Shown piece by piece: positions 25,246-34,462 of a stretch of 64,000 nt of DNA. The DNA comes from Syntrophomonas_A sp050258735. GTDB taxonomy: Bacteria > Bacillota > Syntrophomonadia > Syntrophomonadales > Syntrophomonadaceae. A program made the translations under genes and the position numbers. The notes under the pieces were generated by a model. The model did no database searches. It had not been told where the DNA came from and saw only the letters and a program-made list of their open reading frames with translations. Numbering within the stretch: position 1 is the stretch's first letter; each line of letters begins with the position of its first letter. The stretch lies in the NCBI GenBank assembly GCA_050258735.1, contig JBLMZJ010000104.1:1-64000 (forward strand), in the 5' to 3' direction.

Positions 25246-26640
25246 CTATGCAGGCAGCCAGAAAGTGAATACAGCTCCTTGTCCGGGCTTGCTTTCCGCG
25301 CTGATGCTCCCCCCGTGCAGCTCCACCAGGTCCTTGACGATGCTCAGGCCCAGTCCGCTGCCTTCCTCTCCGGGTCTATGCTTTTGTCCCCGGTAGAACC
25401 TTTCGAAGATAAAGGGAAGATCTTCAACGGCAATACCGGGTCCCGAGTCCTGCACCCTGAAACAAACACCATCTTCATGAAGCTGTGCGCTGATCACGAT
25501 CTCTCCGCTTTCCCCTGAGTAACGCAGTGCATTGGCTATGAGATTGTAGAGGATCTGCTGCAAGCGGTCGGGATCTGCCTTTACCTGCAGTTCGGGCAGA
25601 CAATCAACCTTGATCACCAGCCCGGTCTTTCCGCTCAAATCGAATTGTCCGGCGAGATCCTCCAGCATTTTTCGCACTGGAAGCAGGTTTTTGTGCAGCA
25701 CATAACCGCCGCTCTGTATCTTGGCCAGTTCCAGGATATCTCCGGTCAGGGTCATCAGCCGGCGGGTCTCAGCCTGAAGCAGACCAAGATAGCGGGGATA
25801 CTGTTCCACCGGTATCAGTCCGTCTATCATTCCCTGAATGAAGCCGTTGATCGATGTCAGCGGTGTCCTGAGATCATGAGATACGTTGGCTATGAACTCA
25901 CGTCTGATGCGCTCCGTGGTTTCTATTTGCCTGCGCATATAATTCAGGCTGTTGGCCAAAAACTCTACCTCGTCTCCGGTCTTGATGGATAATTCGGGGA
26001 GGTTTTCGCCGGCAGCCAGGCTGAGTACCGCCTGTTCCATTTCCCGGATCGGCCTTGATATGCGTGAAGCTGCCAGGTAGATGATAAAAAAGCTAATGAT
26101 GAGAAAAAGAAGGGCAGTGCCGCCAATGATAGCATTTATTCTGGCCAGATAGGACCTGGTCTCGCTCAGGGGTGAAAAGATGAGTATAGCCCCGATAGTC
26201 TTGCCCTCTACCCTGAGCGGGGTGCCCAGGAAGGCTACATCAGTAGCCATCATCCGAGAAAACTGTTTCTTGCGGAATATGCTTTTGCCATCCAGTATAC
26301 TGCTCAGGTCACCGGGCAGGCAATCCTGCTCCAGTTGGCTGCCGGACCCGGCAGTATTGTGGAGGTCTGTCTTATCAAGCTTTATGGCATAGATGGTCGA
26401 ATCGGTGATGTAACCTAGATTATCGAGCGCGATCTGCATTTCCTTGGCATTGTACTCACCCTGGTAATAGCGGTTAACAATCACTGAGGCCCGGTCAGCC
26501 GCAGCATCGAACACCCGATTCTTCTCCGTATATATATAACTATTGAAGCCATAGGAGAGCAGACCGGCCAGGCTGCCGGTGAGGAGCAAGGTCAACAGCA
26601 AATAAGCAGATAAAAGGCGGCTGAATATGCTCCGGCCCAT
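25246..26640 (-). CDS. Membrane sensor histidine kinase (HAMP-HisKA-HATPase)
   Basis: 464 residues. Membrane segment 1 is at 10-32 and segment 2 near 168-190 (IIGGTALLFLIISFFIIYLA), flanking a roughly 135-residue extracytoplasmic sensor. HAMP follows, then the H-box FIANVSHDLRTPLTSINGFI, N-box YNLIANALRYS, G1 VQDSGPGIA, F-box FIFERFYRG and G2 GSGLGLSIVKDLV. It autophosphorylates on the H-box His and passes phosphate to the response regulator. The ATG overlaps the regulator stop (TGATG), so the two are translationally coupled. Confidence 0.95.
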   Translation of the reverse strand: MGRSIFSRLLSAYLLLTLLLTGSLAGLLSYGFNSYIYTEKNRVFDAAADRASVIVNRYYQGEYNAKEMQIALDNLGYITDSTIYAIKLDKTDLHNTAGSGSQLEQDCLPGDLSSILDGKSIFRKKQFSRMMATDVAFLGTPLRVEGKTIGAILIFSPLSETRSYLARINAIIGGTALLFLIISFFIIYLAASRISRPIREMEQAVLSLAAGENLPELSIKTGDEVEFLANSLNYMRRQIETTERIRREFIANVSHDLRTPLTSINGFIQGMIDGLIPVEQYPRYLGLLQAETRRLMTLTGDILELAKIQSGGYVLHKNLLPVRKMLEDLAGQFDLSGKTGLVIKVDCLPELQVKADPDRLQQILYNLIANALRYSGESGEIVISAQLHEDGVCFRVQDSGPGIAVEDLPFIFERFYRGQKHRPGEEGSGLGLSIVKDLVELHGGSISAESKPGQGAVFTFWLPA

Positions 26641-27326
26641 CAGATGACCTCCAATTTGTAGCCTACGCCCCAGACCGTTTTGATCTTGCAGGCATCACAA
26701 TCAGCCTCGACCTTTTCCCGCAGCCGGTTGATATGTACGTCAACGGTCCGGGTATCTCCTTCATAGCTGTAATCCCAGACCTTTTCCAGGAGCTTCTCAC
26801 GGGAGAAGACGATGTTGCGGTTTACCATGAGAAAATATAATAGCTGTGTCTCTTTCGGTTTGAGATCCACCGATCTCCCGTTTATGGACACCTGATAGCT
26901 CTGGATATCTACAGTAAGGTTGCCCAGACTGATCACCCCGTCTGCCGGGGATGGGGCTGAGCTGCCCGCCTTTAACCGAGTCTTGATCCGGGCAACCAGC
27001 TCACGGGGTTCAAAAGGCTTGACCAGGTAATCGTCCGCTCCCAGTTCGAAACCCTGGACCTTGTCCTCCACCATATCCCGGGCAGTAAGAAATATGATCG
27101 GTACCGGGCTGCTGCGCCTGATCATGCGGCATACCTCCCAACCGTTGATGACCGGAAGCATAACATCCAATAGAATAAGATCGGGATTCAGGTCTTTGGC
27201 CAGGTCCAGTGCGCTGCTGCCGTCATAGGCAAAGACTAGCCGATAGCCTTCATTACCCAGATAGAGTTCGATCAATTCACATATATTGTGGTCATCATCC
27301 ACCACCAGGATCCTTTCCCCCGCCAT
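26640..27326 (-). CDS. OmpR/PhoB-family response regulator
   Basis: 228 residues. The receiver domain has acidic pocket VDDDHN, phospho-acceptor DLILLDVMLP (Asp near 52), Thr in FLTARD and Lys in YLVKPF. The C-terminal OmpR winged helix contains LKPKETQLLYFLMVN and TRTVDVHINRLREKVE. It is the first gene of the two-component operon, divergent from the DegV gene. Likely targets are its own operon and the adjacent lipoprotein and coiled-coil genes, by location only. Confidence 0.95.
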   Translation of the reverse strand: MAGERILVVDDDHNICELIELYLGNEGYRLVFAYDGSSALDLAKDLNPDLILLDVMLPVINGWEVCRMIRRSSPVPIIFLTARDMVEDKVQGFELGADDYLVKPFEPRELVARIKTRLKAGSSAPSPADGVISLGNLTVDIQSYQVSINGRSVDLKPKETQLLYFLMVNRNIVFSREKLLEKVWDYSYEGDTRTVDVHINRLREKVEADCDACKIKTVWGVGYKLEVI

Positions 27327-27461
27327 ATGTAATCACTCCTTATTTTTAATTATAACCTATGACCGAAACCCCAGTGCCCCGGATCGTCTCCGCTTGACAT
27401 TCTGAGTATTGATTGTTACCATGAACTCAGTTTTCAGAATATTTAGAATATGGAGGCTGCT

Positions 27462-28295
27462 ATGGCGCGCTATGTTATCACGGACAGCACCGCTTACCTG
27501 CCGGCTGATATTTTGGAACGTTATAACATTATCACCGTCCCCTTGAATGTTCATCTCGATGACAATATCTACAAAGAAGGCGTAGATATCACCAACGACA
27601 AATTCTATCATCTGCTGCGTTCCAGCAATTCGTTTCCAACTACCTCACAACCCTCGGCCGGAGAATTTTTGGATGTATTTTCTCAACTAAAACCCGAGGA
27701 TGAAGCCATAGTGATACTAATATCCTCGGACTTGTCCGGGACCCTGCAGTCTGCCGAGGTGGCACACCGCATGTTGTCCTTTGATCTTCAGGACAGGATA
27801 ACAGTTGTGGATTCGCGATTTACTGCTATGGGCTTGGGCTTTCAGGTGATCAAGGCCGCAGAGATGTTGGAATTAGGCTACAGCTGTCCGGGTGTCTTAC
27901 AGGCAATTACTGAGATGCAAGCCAGACAGGATATCTTCTTCATTGTAAATGATCTGCAATACCTGGTCCGCGGCGGGCGCCTCAGCAAGACCAGCGGATT
28001 GTTGGGTAACCTTTTACAGGTCAAACCTATACTCTATGTTCATGAAGGCCGTATCGAATTGTTTGACAAGGTCCGCACCACTGAAAAGGCTCTTGGGATC
28101 ATGATGGTCGAGATAGAAAGAAAGCGTCCGTTGCTGGAGCGCCTGGGAGTTATCCATGTACAGGCACCGATCGAAGCAGTCAAATTAAAACATCGCCTTG
28201 AGGAGGAGTTCGGTCTGCCTGCCACCATCAGCGAAGCCGGCCCGGTAGTAGGATCCCATGCCGGACCAGGAGCACTGGGAATAGCTTATTGTTGA
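27462..28295 (+). CDS. DegV-family fatty-acid-binding protein
   Basis: 277 residues from ATG 27462, with GGAGG 5 bases upstream; the ATG at 27450 precedes that RBS. The N-terminal DegV signature (VITDSTAYLPADIL, VPLNVHLDD, KEGVDITNDKFYHLL) is followed by TSQPSAGEFLDVF and the VVDSRFTAMGLGF segment that contacts the acyl chain. Family members act as FakB, presenting fatty acid to FakA kinase; no fakA is in the window. It ends directly against the convergent zinc-ribbon gene with no spacer. Confidence 0.92.
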   Translation: MARYVITDSTAYLPADILERYNIITVPLNVHLDDNIYKEGVDITNDKFYHLLRSSNSFPTTSQPSAGEFLDVFSQLKPEDEAIVILISSDLSGTLQSAEVAHRMLSFDLQDRITVVDSRFTAMGLGFQVIKAAEMLELGYSCPGVLQAITEMQARQDIFFIVNDLQYLVRGGRLSKTSGLLGNLLQVKPILYVHEGRIELFDKVRTTEKALGIMMVEIERKRPLLERLGVIHVQAPIEAVKLKHRLEEEFGLPATISEAGPVVGSHAGPGALGIAYC

Positions 28296-28535
28296 TCAGA
28301 TCTTACTGCCCTTGAAGACTCGTATTTCCCTATCATACTTAACATTAAACATAGCCTGACATCTAGCGCAGGTCAGATTCTCGAAATCAAGGACTTCTGG
28401 CAGATTTGGAGTAAGGTTGACTTCGGCCACCTGACCTTCCGGGGTAATGGCGAAGGTCCTTGGTTTGTGGTAGACCCGTTGGATCAGCAGCGGTACTTTA
28501 CATTTTGGACACTCGGGGACCTCGTACTTGGACAT
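28296..28535 (-). CDS. Small zinc-ribbon protein
   Basis: 79 residues from ATG 28535, with GGAGGAG upstream; the longer frame from 28574 lacks one. CPKC near the N-terminus and CARC near position 55 form a split zinc ribbon. Between them lies a beta-rich segment (LLIQRVYHKPRTFAITPEGQ). No named family is recognised. Its stop TGA (28298-28296) abuts the DegV stop, so the two transcripts must overlap at their 3' ends. Confidence 0.7.
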   Translation of the reverse strand: MSKYEVPECPKCKVPLLIQRVYHKPRTFAITPEGQVAEVNLTPNLPEVLDFENLTCARCQAMFNVKYDREIRVFKGSKI

Positions 28536-28740
28536 ACTATTCTCCTCCGCATAATCTCGATGACATATCATCATACTAACATATAATGGTTATTCCACCA
28601 ATTAATCCTCTGAAGAGTGTCTGCTGTTCCAGCCATCTTTCAATATCCGCTGTGATTGATTTTTGAAAGCAACAGTGCTATTATTCGATACAATATTTAC
28701 GGCCATTTCGTTTGGCCGAATTTGTCGAGGTGCAAGTCAA

Positions 28741-29469
28741 GTGATCGAAATAAACGGAGTATCCAAGAGCTATAACCGGGGCGCGGTCAAGGCAGTGGAC
28801 AATGTCAGCCTTACGGTAAATAACGGTGAGATCTTTGGTTTTCTGGGGCCCAATGGAGCGGGCAAAACTACCCTTATCAAGATGATCACCGGAATACTCA
28901 ACGCCGATGCCGGCAGCATCCGGGTCAACGGCTGCGACATTCGCCAGGATCCGCTTTCGGCCAAGCTGCAATTCGGTTTTGTGCCGGACGACCCCAACAT
29001 CTTCGCCCGCCTGACCGGTATAGAGTATCTGAACTTCATGGCCGATGTCTACCGGGTCCCCGGAGAGAAGCGCAGGTCTCGCACCAGTCAGCTCCTATCG
29101 CGTTTCGATATGCTCAATGCCGCTGGAGACCGGATCCAGAGCTACTCCCATGGTATGAAACAAAAGATCGTCGTTATCGGTGCTCTCCTGCACGATCCCC
29201 CGGTCTGGATCCTCGACGAACCGATGACCGGCCTTGACCCGCGCTCATCTTTCGACCTCAAGGAGATGATGCGCGAACATGCTGACGCCGGAAAGACTGT
29301 GTTCTTCTCCACCCATGTACTGGATGTCGCAGAAAAAATCTGTGACCGTCTGGCGATAATCAACAAGGGAAAGGTGATCTTCTGCGGAAGCATGCAGGAA
29401 ATAAAGGCCCATGCCAGGGAGAACGAGTCATTGGAAAATCTGTTTCTGGAGCTGACCGAAGATGCGTAG
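28741..29469 (+). CDS. ABC transporter ATP-binding protein (ABC-2 type)
   Basis: 242 residues from GTG 28741, with GAGGTG 8 bases upstream; the ATG at 28663 has no RBS. Seen are Walker A GFLGPNGAGKTTLIKM, a signature degenerated to YSHGMKQKI (seen in other ABC-2 ATPases), Walker B WILDEPMTGLDP and switch THVLD. A C-terminal segment of about 30 residues follows. It overlaps the permease by 8 bases. Export of an antibiotic, lipid or peptide is the usual role; the substrate is unknown. Confidence 0.92.
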   Translation: MIEINGVSKSYNRGAVKAVDNVSLTVNNGEIFGFLGPNGAGKTTLIKMITGILNADAGSIRVNGCDIRQDPLSAKLQFGFVPDDPNIFARLTGIEYLNFMADVYRVPGEKRRSRTSQLLSRFDMLNAAGDRIQSYSHGMKQKIVVIGALLHDPPVWILDEPMTGLDPRSSFDLKEMMREHADAGKTVFFSTHVLDVAEKICDRLAIINKGKVIFCGSMQEIKAHARENESLENLFLELTEDA

Positions 29470-31138
29470 TTTCTGGGCCCTGTTGAAGATACTGCTTATC
29501 AATTATTTTGGGTTATCACTCCGGCAAGTGAAAGACCCGGCTAATCGCAGGGAATATTTTAAGAAATTCGGGCTGGGCGTTATTATCGTTGTGGCCCTGG
29601 CACCAACTATTTTTCTTTATATCCGTATGTTGATCCAGGGTTATGATGTACTTGCCCCTCTGGGGCAAGAAGGGGCGATCCTGACTCTGGGCCTGGTGCT
29701 GGTCAGCGCCCTGGTTTTCTTTTTCGGAGTCTTTTATGTAGTAAGCTTTTTCTACTTTGCAACAGATGCCGAAAGCCTGCTGGCCCTTCCGTTGCGAGCC
29801 TGGCAGGTGCTGGGGGCGCGCTTTTGCCTCCTGTTATGCTACGAATATCTCACCGCACTGCCTTTTTTGCTCCCTCCGCTTATAGTCTACGGAGTAAAAG
29901 CGGGGGCCGGGTTGTCGTATTGGATCATAGCCTGCCTGGGCTTTTTTATGGTACCGGTGCTGCCCCTCAGTCTGGCGGCCATCCCCACCATTGTCGTTAT
30001 GCGTTTCGCCAATCTGAGCCGGCGCAAGGACCTGTTCAAGATCATCGGCAGTATGCTGGTCATTGCCCTGGTCATCGCCTACCAGTTTCTCTTTCAAAAT
30101 ACTGCTCCGAACAGCATGGACCCGGAATTCCTGCAGCGCCTTTTCACAGAGCGCACCGGGCTTATGAATTACCTCAGCCGGGTCTTCCCTTCCACCCGGT
30201 ACCTGGGACTCGCTTTGATCAATGCCGGCAACTCCGCCGGGTTACTGAATCTGCTGCTATTTGCAGCTATCTCTTTAGCGGCCCTGATCCTGGCCTGGTT
30301 TACCGGCGAAAAGCTTTACTACCGGGGACTCATCGGCTCCAGCGAAACCAGTGCCCGGCGTAAGGCTTTGAATCATGAAGACTACCGAAGACTGGAAAGA
30401 TCCTCACCGGCAGTGTTGACCTACTTTATCAAAGAAGTCCGCATATTACTGCGAACTCCGACCTACTTTATGAACAGTGTCATGACCAATCTATTAGCCC
30501 CTGTCCTGGTCCTGCTTCCGTTCTACTTCCAGTCCCGCCGGGGAATCACCATGCCCTGGAGCGGCCTGATGAACAACCTTAACGGGCAAAGAATTTTGCT
30601 GGTCGCGGTGGTATCTATCATCCTGTTTATGGTAGGGTCGAATGCGATGACCGCTACCGCCATTTCCCGGGAAGGTAAGGAATTCTATATATCCCGCTTC
30701 ATACCCCTGTCATATCAACAGCAGATTAACGCCAAAATGCTGTCTGCCTATATTTTCGGCATCATCGGTGCGTTTTTGATGATAGCGGCATCGAGGATCC
30801 TTATCCCGGAAAGTCCTCTGTTTATGTCTCTGATGCTGGGAGTCAGCCTGGTAGCCATCATACCGGTAATAGAAGCCGGAATGCTCCTGGATATCCTGAG
30901 GCCGAAACTGGAATGGGAGAACGAGCAGCAGGCCTTTAAGCAGAACCTGAATGTGATGTTTTCCATGCTTTTTGCCCTGCTGATTGCAGGGGCTGCCGCC
31001 TACTTCGTTATCAACTATTTCCACTCCCCGCTCTCGGCAGCCCTGTTTATGGTGGTCTGCTTTACGCTATTGGCCGTTCTTCTTTATTACCTGCTGATGA
31101 CCTGGGGCATAAGACGTTATCATGAGCTTCAGGGCTGA
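29462..31138 (+). CDS. ABC-2-type exporter permease
   Basis: 558 residues with about 12 membrane segments in two groups, such as FGLGVIIVVALAPTIFLYIRM, GLVLVSALVFFFGVFYVVSFFYFA, ILLVAVVSIILFMVGSNAMTA and ALFMVVCFTLLAVLLYYLLM. The short SREGKEFYISRFIPLSYQQQI cytoplasmic coupling segment after GSNAMTATA is typical of the large Firmicute ABC exporter permeases. It is translationally coupled to the ATPase gene. The gene ends 3 bases before the convergent GH18 gene with no room for a terminator between them. Confidence 0.88.
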   Translation: MRSFWALLKILLINYFGLSLRQVKDPANRREYFKKFGLGVIIVVALAPTIFLYIRMLIQGYDVLAPLGQEGAILTLGLVLVSALVFFFGVFYVVSFFYFATDAESLLALPLRAWQVLGARFCLLLCYEYLTALPFLLPPLIVYGVKAGAGLSYWIIACLGFFMVPVLPLSLAAIPTIVVMRFANLSRRKDLFKIIGSMLVIALVIAYQFLFQNTAPNSMDPEFLQRLFTERTGLMNYLSRVFPSTRYLGLALINAGNSAGLLNLLLFAAISLAALILAWFTGEKLYYRGLIGSSETSARRKALNHEDYRRLERSSPAVLTYFIKEVRILLRTPTYFMNSVMTNLLAPVLVLLPFYFQSRRGITMPWSGLMNNLNGQRILLVAVVSIILFMVGSNAMTATAISREGKEFYISRFIPLSYQQQINAKMLSAYIFGIIGAFLMIAASRILIPESPLFMSLMLGVSLVAIIPVIEAGMLLDILRPKLEWENEQQAFKQNLNVMFSMLFALLIAGAAAYFVINYFHSPLSAALFMVVCFTLLAVLLYYLLMTWGIRRYHELQG

Positions 31139-31141
31139 TCG

Positions 31142-32194
31142 CTACTTGTTCCCCCACTGCTCCCGGATCTTGTCCCAGAACATCTGATCCTCATAGCCCA
31201 GACGCCAGATGGATATCCCGGCCAGTTTGTACCTTTTGACCAGGTCGATCTTGGTCTGCAGGGTGTATTCGTTTTCAAACCAGACCACCCGCAGATTCCC
31301 GTAATTGTCCCAATATTCATAATAGGGTTCCTGGTAGGCGTCGCTCCATTTTACCATGTAACCCTTCATGGCGACCTCTTTCATGATCTCATTAGTAGGT
31401 TTGGAAAAACCGCCGGCTTCGCCCTTGGGCCAATCATAGCCATAGGTGGCGACACCCAGAGATATCTTATCGGGAGTGAAACCCTGCTGGATAGCATTTA
31501 CGATATTGTTTTCCACCCAGGAAAATGGAGCCACCGGGCCGGGAGGACCATGGGCCTCATCATAGTCATAGGTCATGATGGTCACTTTATCCAGGTAACG
31601 GGTGAGGGCACCGTAGTCGAAAACTCCTCCAACTTCCGGTGATGAACCCACATGGGGCAGCACTGCCATATAGGTTACCTTGCCCAGGCTTTTCATCTGC
31701 CCGTAGAGCTTCTGCATAAACCGGGTCAGCTGATCCCGGTCGACCGTATAATCCTTTATCTGCGAAGCCGGAAAGAACTCGAAATCGATATCAATTCCGT
31801 CAAAGTTATTGGTCTCTACCTCCTTGACCAGGTTGGTTATCGCCCGGTTCTGGGCCGCTTCATCCAAGAGGATCGCATCCTGGCTGGGGACCACATTTAC
31901 CAGGGGTATGATCTTGATCCCATTGTTGCGGGCAATCTTGACCGCCTGATAATTTATTTCCCTGGTCAAAGAACCGTCGGTATTCACGTGATACCAGAGC
32001 GGATGGATCTCATCCAAAAGACCGGCATGGGCTTTTAATGAAGGAAGCGAATCATATCCCCCTATATCATTGGCGTAATAGCCTACTACTGTCGGCCTGA
32101 CTGCCTTTGCAAAAGGCTTCTTACTGGCTTTTGAACATCCGGTGATACCGGCTATAAGTGTCAAGCACAATAAAAGGGCCGCGGCCTTTTTCAT
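31142..32194 (-). CDS. GH18-family lipoprotein (YaaH/SleL-like)
   Basis: 350 residues. The signal peptide ends in the lipobox IAGITGC. A glycoside hydrolase 18 barrel follows, with VVGYYAND, the catalytic motif FDGIDIDFEFF (Glu as acid), a YDYDEA strand after TIMTYD, ATYGYDWP, and a C-terminal SIWRLGYED. It resembles spore and cell-wall N-acetylglucosaminidases of the YaaH/SleL group but lacks LysM domains and is instead lipid-anchored. It may act on peptidoglycan or spore cortex. It is convergent with the exporter operon and divergent from the lipoprotein at 32367. Confidence 0.88.
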   Translation of the reverse strand: MKKAAALLLCLTLIAGITGCSKASKKPFAKAVRPTVVGYYANDIGGYDSLPSLKAHAGLLDEIHPLWYHVNTDGSLTREINYQAVKIARNNGIKIIPLVNVVPSQDAILLDEAAQNRAITNLVKEVETNNFDGIDIDFEFFPASQIKDYTVDRDQLTRFMQKLYGQMKSLGKVTYMAVLPHVGSSPEVGGVFDYGALTRYLDKVTIMTYDYDEAHGPPGPVAPFSWVENNIVNAIQQGFTPDKISLGVATYGYDWPKGEAGGFSKPTNEIMKEVAMKGYMVKWSDAYQEPYYEYWDNYGNLRVVWFENEYTLQTKIDLVKRYKLAGISIWRLGYEDQMFWDKIREQWGNK

Positions 32195-32366
32195 TACATT
32201 ACCTCCCTGAAACCCGTTTTGATTTATTATTGATTGCGGTCAGGAGAAATATGTGTGCCCTTCAGCCGGATATTAAAGAGTAAATATTTTCATCCGGATA
32301 TGGAGGAAAGTTTTGCTGCATTGACTTCGTAGTTCTTATTAGACAGACCTTTTCAGGAGGAGAAAG

Positions 32367-33251
32367 ATGAGAAAAATTGCTGCAGCATTCATTCTAGTGG
32401 TTTTGGTATTGGCAGCCGGTTGTGCGGGCAGTCGTCAGGCACAACCCGAGGAAAATTTGCAGAGTGACTTCCAGAAGATCATGGACCGGAAGGCCAGCCC
32501 CAGGGAGATGATCGATTTCTCCAATCATAACCTCTCTCGTCTCCCCAGAGACTCTGCTACCCGTCTGGTATTGCGGCTGGAGTCCACACAGCGGGAACAA
32601 CTAGAGGCAAGGACCAGTGCTCTGCTTGATGCCGACACTCAGATTGCCCTGCAACGATTCGGCTACAACAGCAGCCTTGAGGATATGATAAAAAGCACCA
32701 ACGATCAAAAGCTCCGTTCTGTATTGCAGGAAACCAGAGCCAACGGCTTTAAGCTTATCCCGTTGGAAGGCAATTATTATCCTATTATCGATTATGAACG
32801 GTACCAGATCTATCAGCCGTATATAAACGAGGATATCAAGACCTACATCGATATAGCCGCCGCCGAATCGAATCAGGCCTATCTGAATGACGCCGCCCTG
32901 ACTATAACTTGGCCCGAATTGGCCAGGCGGGCCCTGCGCGCAGAGAGCTTTATCGGGCAGTATACCAACTCGGCCAGGATCGACGATGTGCGCCAACAGT
33001 ATGATATCTATGTCACCACTTATCTCTATGGGGCCAATAACACGCCAGCGTTTGATTACGACACCAAAACCCTCAGTGAAAAAGCCCGGCAGAGCTATTA
33101 TGAGGTTGCCCGATCTTCCGCCGATAAAAGTCAGATCGTGGAGGTAATAAGGCGCTACCTTCCAATCCTCGAGAAGAATAAGTACCAACGGACCCCGGAA
33201 GTAGAGCAGTATCTGAAGAATGCCCAGAAAAGCCTGCTGTCTGCGGAATAG
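32367..33251 (+). CDS. Lipoprotein of unknown function
   Basis: 294 residues. The signal peptide has a clear lipobox (VLAAGC, Cys 19). The mature part is alpha-helical and polar, with KASPREMIDFSNHNLSRLPR, a YYPIIDYERYQIYQPY segment and LPILEKNKYQRTPEVEQYLK. No enzyme motif or named family is recognised. The RBS is AGGAGGAG before ATG 32367. It is 76 bases upstream of the glycosylase gene on the same strand, perhaps by coincidence. Confidence 0.75.
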   Translation: MRKIAAAFILVVLVLAAGCAGSRQAQPEENLQSDFQKIMDRKASPREMIDFSNHNLSRLPRDSATRLVLRLESTQREQLEARTSALLDADTQIALQRFGYNSSLEDMIKSTNDQKLRSVLQETRANGFKLIPLEGNYYPIIDYERYQIYQPYINEDIKTYIDIAAAESNQAYLNDAALTITWPELARRALRAESFIGQYTNSARIDDVRQQYDIYVTTYLYGANNTPAFDYDTKTLSEKARQSYYEVARSSADKSQIVEVIRRYLPILEKNKYQRTPEVEQYLKNAQKSLLSAE

Positions 33252-33327
33252 CCCAACCGAACCATCCTTGGCTTCGTTTGCCCTAAACATGCTACAATAA
33301 TGAGAGCAAGTTCCTGTGGAGGCATGT

Positions 33328-33966
33328 ATGGATCTGGTCCCGATATTTGACACCCTGCTCGATAGCTATGGTCCCCGGTACTGGTGGCCGGCTGAAACAC
33401 CTTTCGAAATGATGGTGGGAGCCATCCTCACTCAGAATACCGCCTGGACTAACGTAGAAAAGGCGATCGCAGCCTTCGGTGAAAACCTTTCGCCCCATTA
33501 CATTGCCGGGGCCGATTCTGCAGAACTGGCGGCAATCATCCGTTCAACCGGCTATTTCAATCAGAAGGTGATAAAGCTCAAAGCCCTGACGGCCTGGTAC
33601 GAAAGATATGCTTATGATCTGGAAAAAGTCCGACAGGTCGACGGCGATACCCTGCGCTTTGAATTGCTGGCGGTCAAGGGGGTGGGGCCGGAGACGGCAG
33701 ATTCTATCCTTCTCTACGCCCTGGATAAACCTTTTTTCGTGATCGATGCCTATACCCGTAGAATCCTCTACCGCCTGGGTCATGATATCCCTAGAGCCTA
33801 TGATGAACTGCGCCGGGAGATAGAAAACAACATCCCGGTAGATATATATCTGTATCAGGAATTCCATGCCCTCATCGTAGAACATGCAAAACGGCATTGT
33901 AAGAAGAAACCGGCCTGCCCGGGCTGCCCATTGGAGGACGGCTGCCAAAAGCGGATCACTGATTAA
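33328..33966 (+). CDS. HhH-GPD DNA glycosylase, MagIII-like, with Fe-S loop
   Basis: 212 residues from ATG 33328, with GGAGG 5 bases upstream; the longer frame begins at GTG 33316. The endonuclease III fold shows AILTQNTAWTNV and the helix-hairpin-helix VKGVGPETADSILLYA. The catalytic Asp is in FVIDAYTRRIL. The Lys of bifunctional Nth (KGVGRKTA) is replaced by Glu (GPETA), as in monofunctional MagIII alkyl-base glycosylases. The C-terminal Fe-S loop CKKKPACPGCPLEDGC has C-x5-C at the first gap, one shorter than in Nth. Base-excision repair of alkylated bases is likely. Confidence 0.85.
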   Translation: MDLVPIFDTLLDSYGPRYWWPAETPFEMMVGAILTQNTAWTNVEKAIAAFGENLSPHYIAGADSAELAAIIRSTGYFNQKVIKLKALTAWYERYAYDLEKVRQVDGDTLRFELLAVKGVGPETADSILLYALDKPFFVIDAYTRRILYRLGHDIPRAYDELRREIENNIPVDIYLYQEFHALIVEHAKRHCKKKPACPGCPLEDGCQKRITD

Positions 33967-33970
33967 ATAT

Positions 33971-33999
33971 AAAAAAGGGCTGCACGAAAAGTGCAGCCC
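33971..33999 (-). terminator. Terminator of the YjbQ gene
   Basis: GGGCTGCAC and GTGCAGCCC form a perfect 9-bp stem, loop GAAAA, followed on the minus strand by TTTTTTATA. It also lies 10 bases past the convergent glycosylase stop. Confidence 0.75.
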
Positions 34000-34038
34000 T
34001 CAGCTTGTCAAAGAAGTAGCAGCCCCTGTATCACCAGC

Positions 34039-34434
34039 CTATAGCGTCTTGATCATTAAAGTTCGAGTTCGGGGCCCGTCAAACTCCGCCAGATATATCC
34101 CCTGCCAGGTACCCAGGACCAGCCTGCCGTTTTCCACCGGCACCATTACTGAAGACCCCAGCAGGCTGGCCTTGATATGGGCATCAGAATTGCCCTCCGC
34201 ATGCCGGAATCCTTGTTCAAACGGCACCATTCTCCTGAGGCCGGTAATGATATCGGTCCTCACATCGGGGTCGGCATTTTCATTGATAGTAACCCCTGCC
34301 GTGGTGTGAGGTATAAAGACCATCACTGCGGAAATTTCTGGTCCAGAAGACTCCTGCAGGACTTCCCGGACCACTCCGGTTATATCTACTAATTCTTCGC
34401 GGCTGCTAGTTTTTACCTGACGTCTGATCATCAT
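34039..34434 (-). CDS. YjbQ/UPF0047 family protein
   Basis: 131 residues from ATG 34434 (or 34431), about 8 bases after AGG; the GTG at 34443 is too close. The family pattern is complete: FIPHTTAGVTINENADPDV with metal-site His and Glu, HAEGNSDAHIKASLLGSS, and VLGTWQGIYLAEFDGPR. E. coli YjbQ has thiamine-phosphate synthase side activity, and the physiological role is open. It is 20 bases upstream of nothing obvious and directly follows the MATE gene on the same strand (28 bases), so the two may be co-transcribed. Confidence 0.9.
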   Translation of the reverse strand: MMIRRQVKTSSREELVDITGVVREVLQESSGPEISAVMVFIPHTTAGVTINENADPDVRTDIITGLRRMVPFEQGFRHAEGNSDAHIKASLLGSSVMVPVENGRLVLGTWQGIYLAEFDGPRTRTLMIKTL

Positions 34435-34462
34435 TCCATACACCTGCCTTTGATCTATGGGG

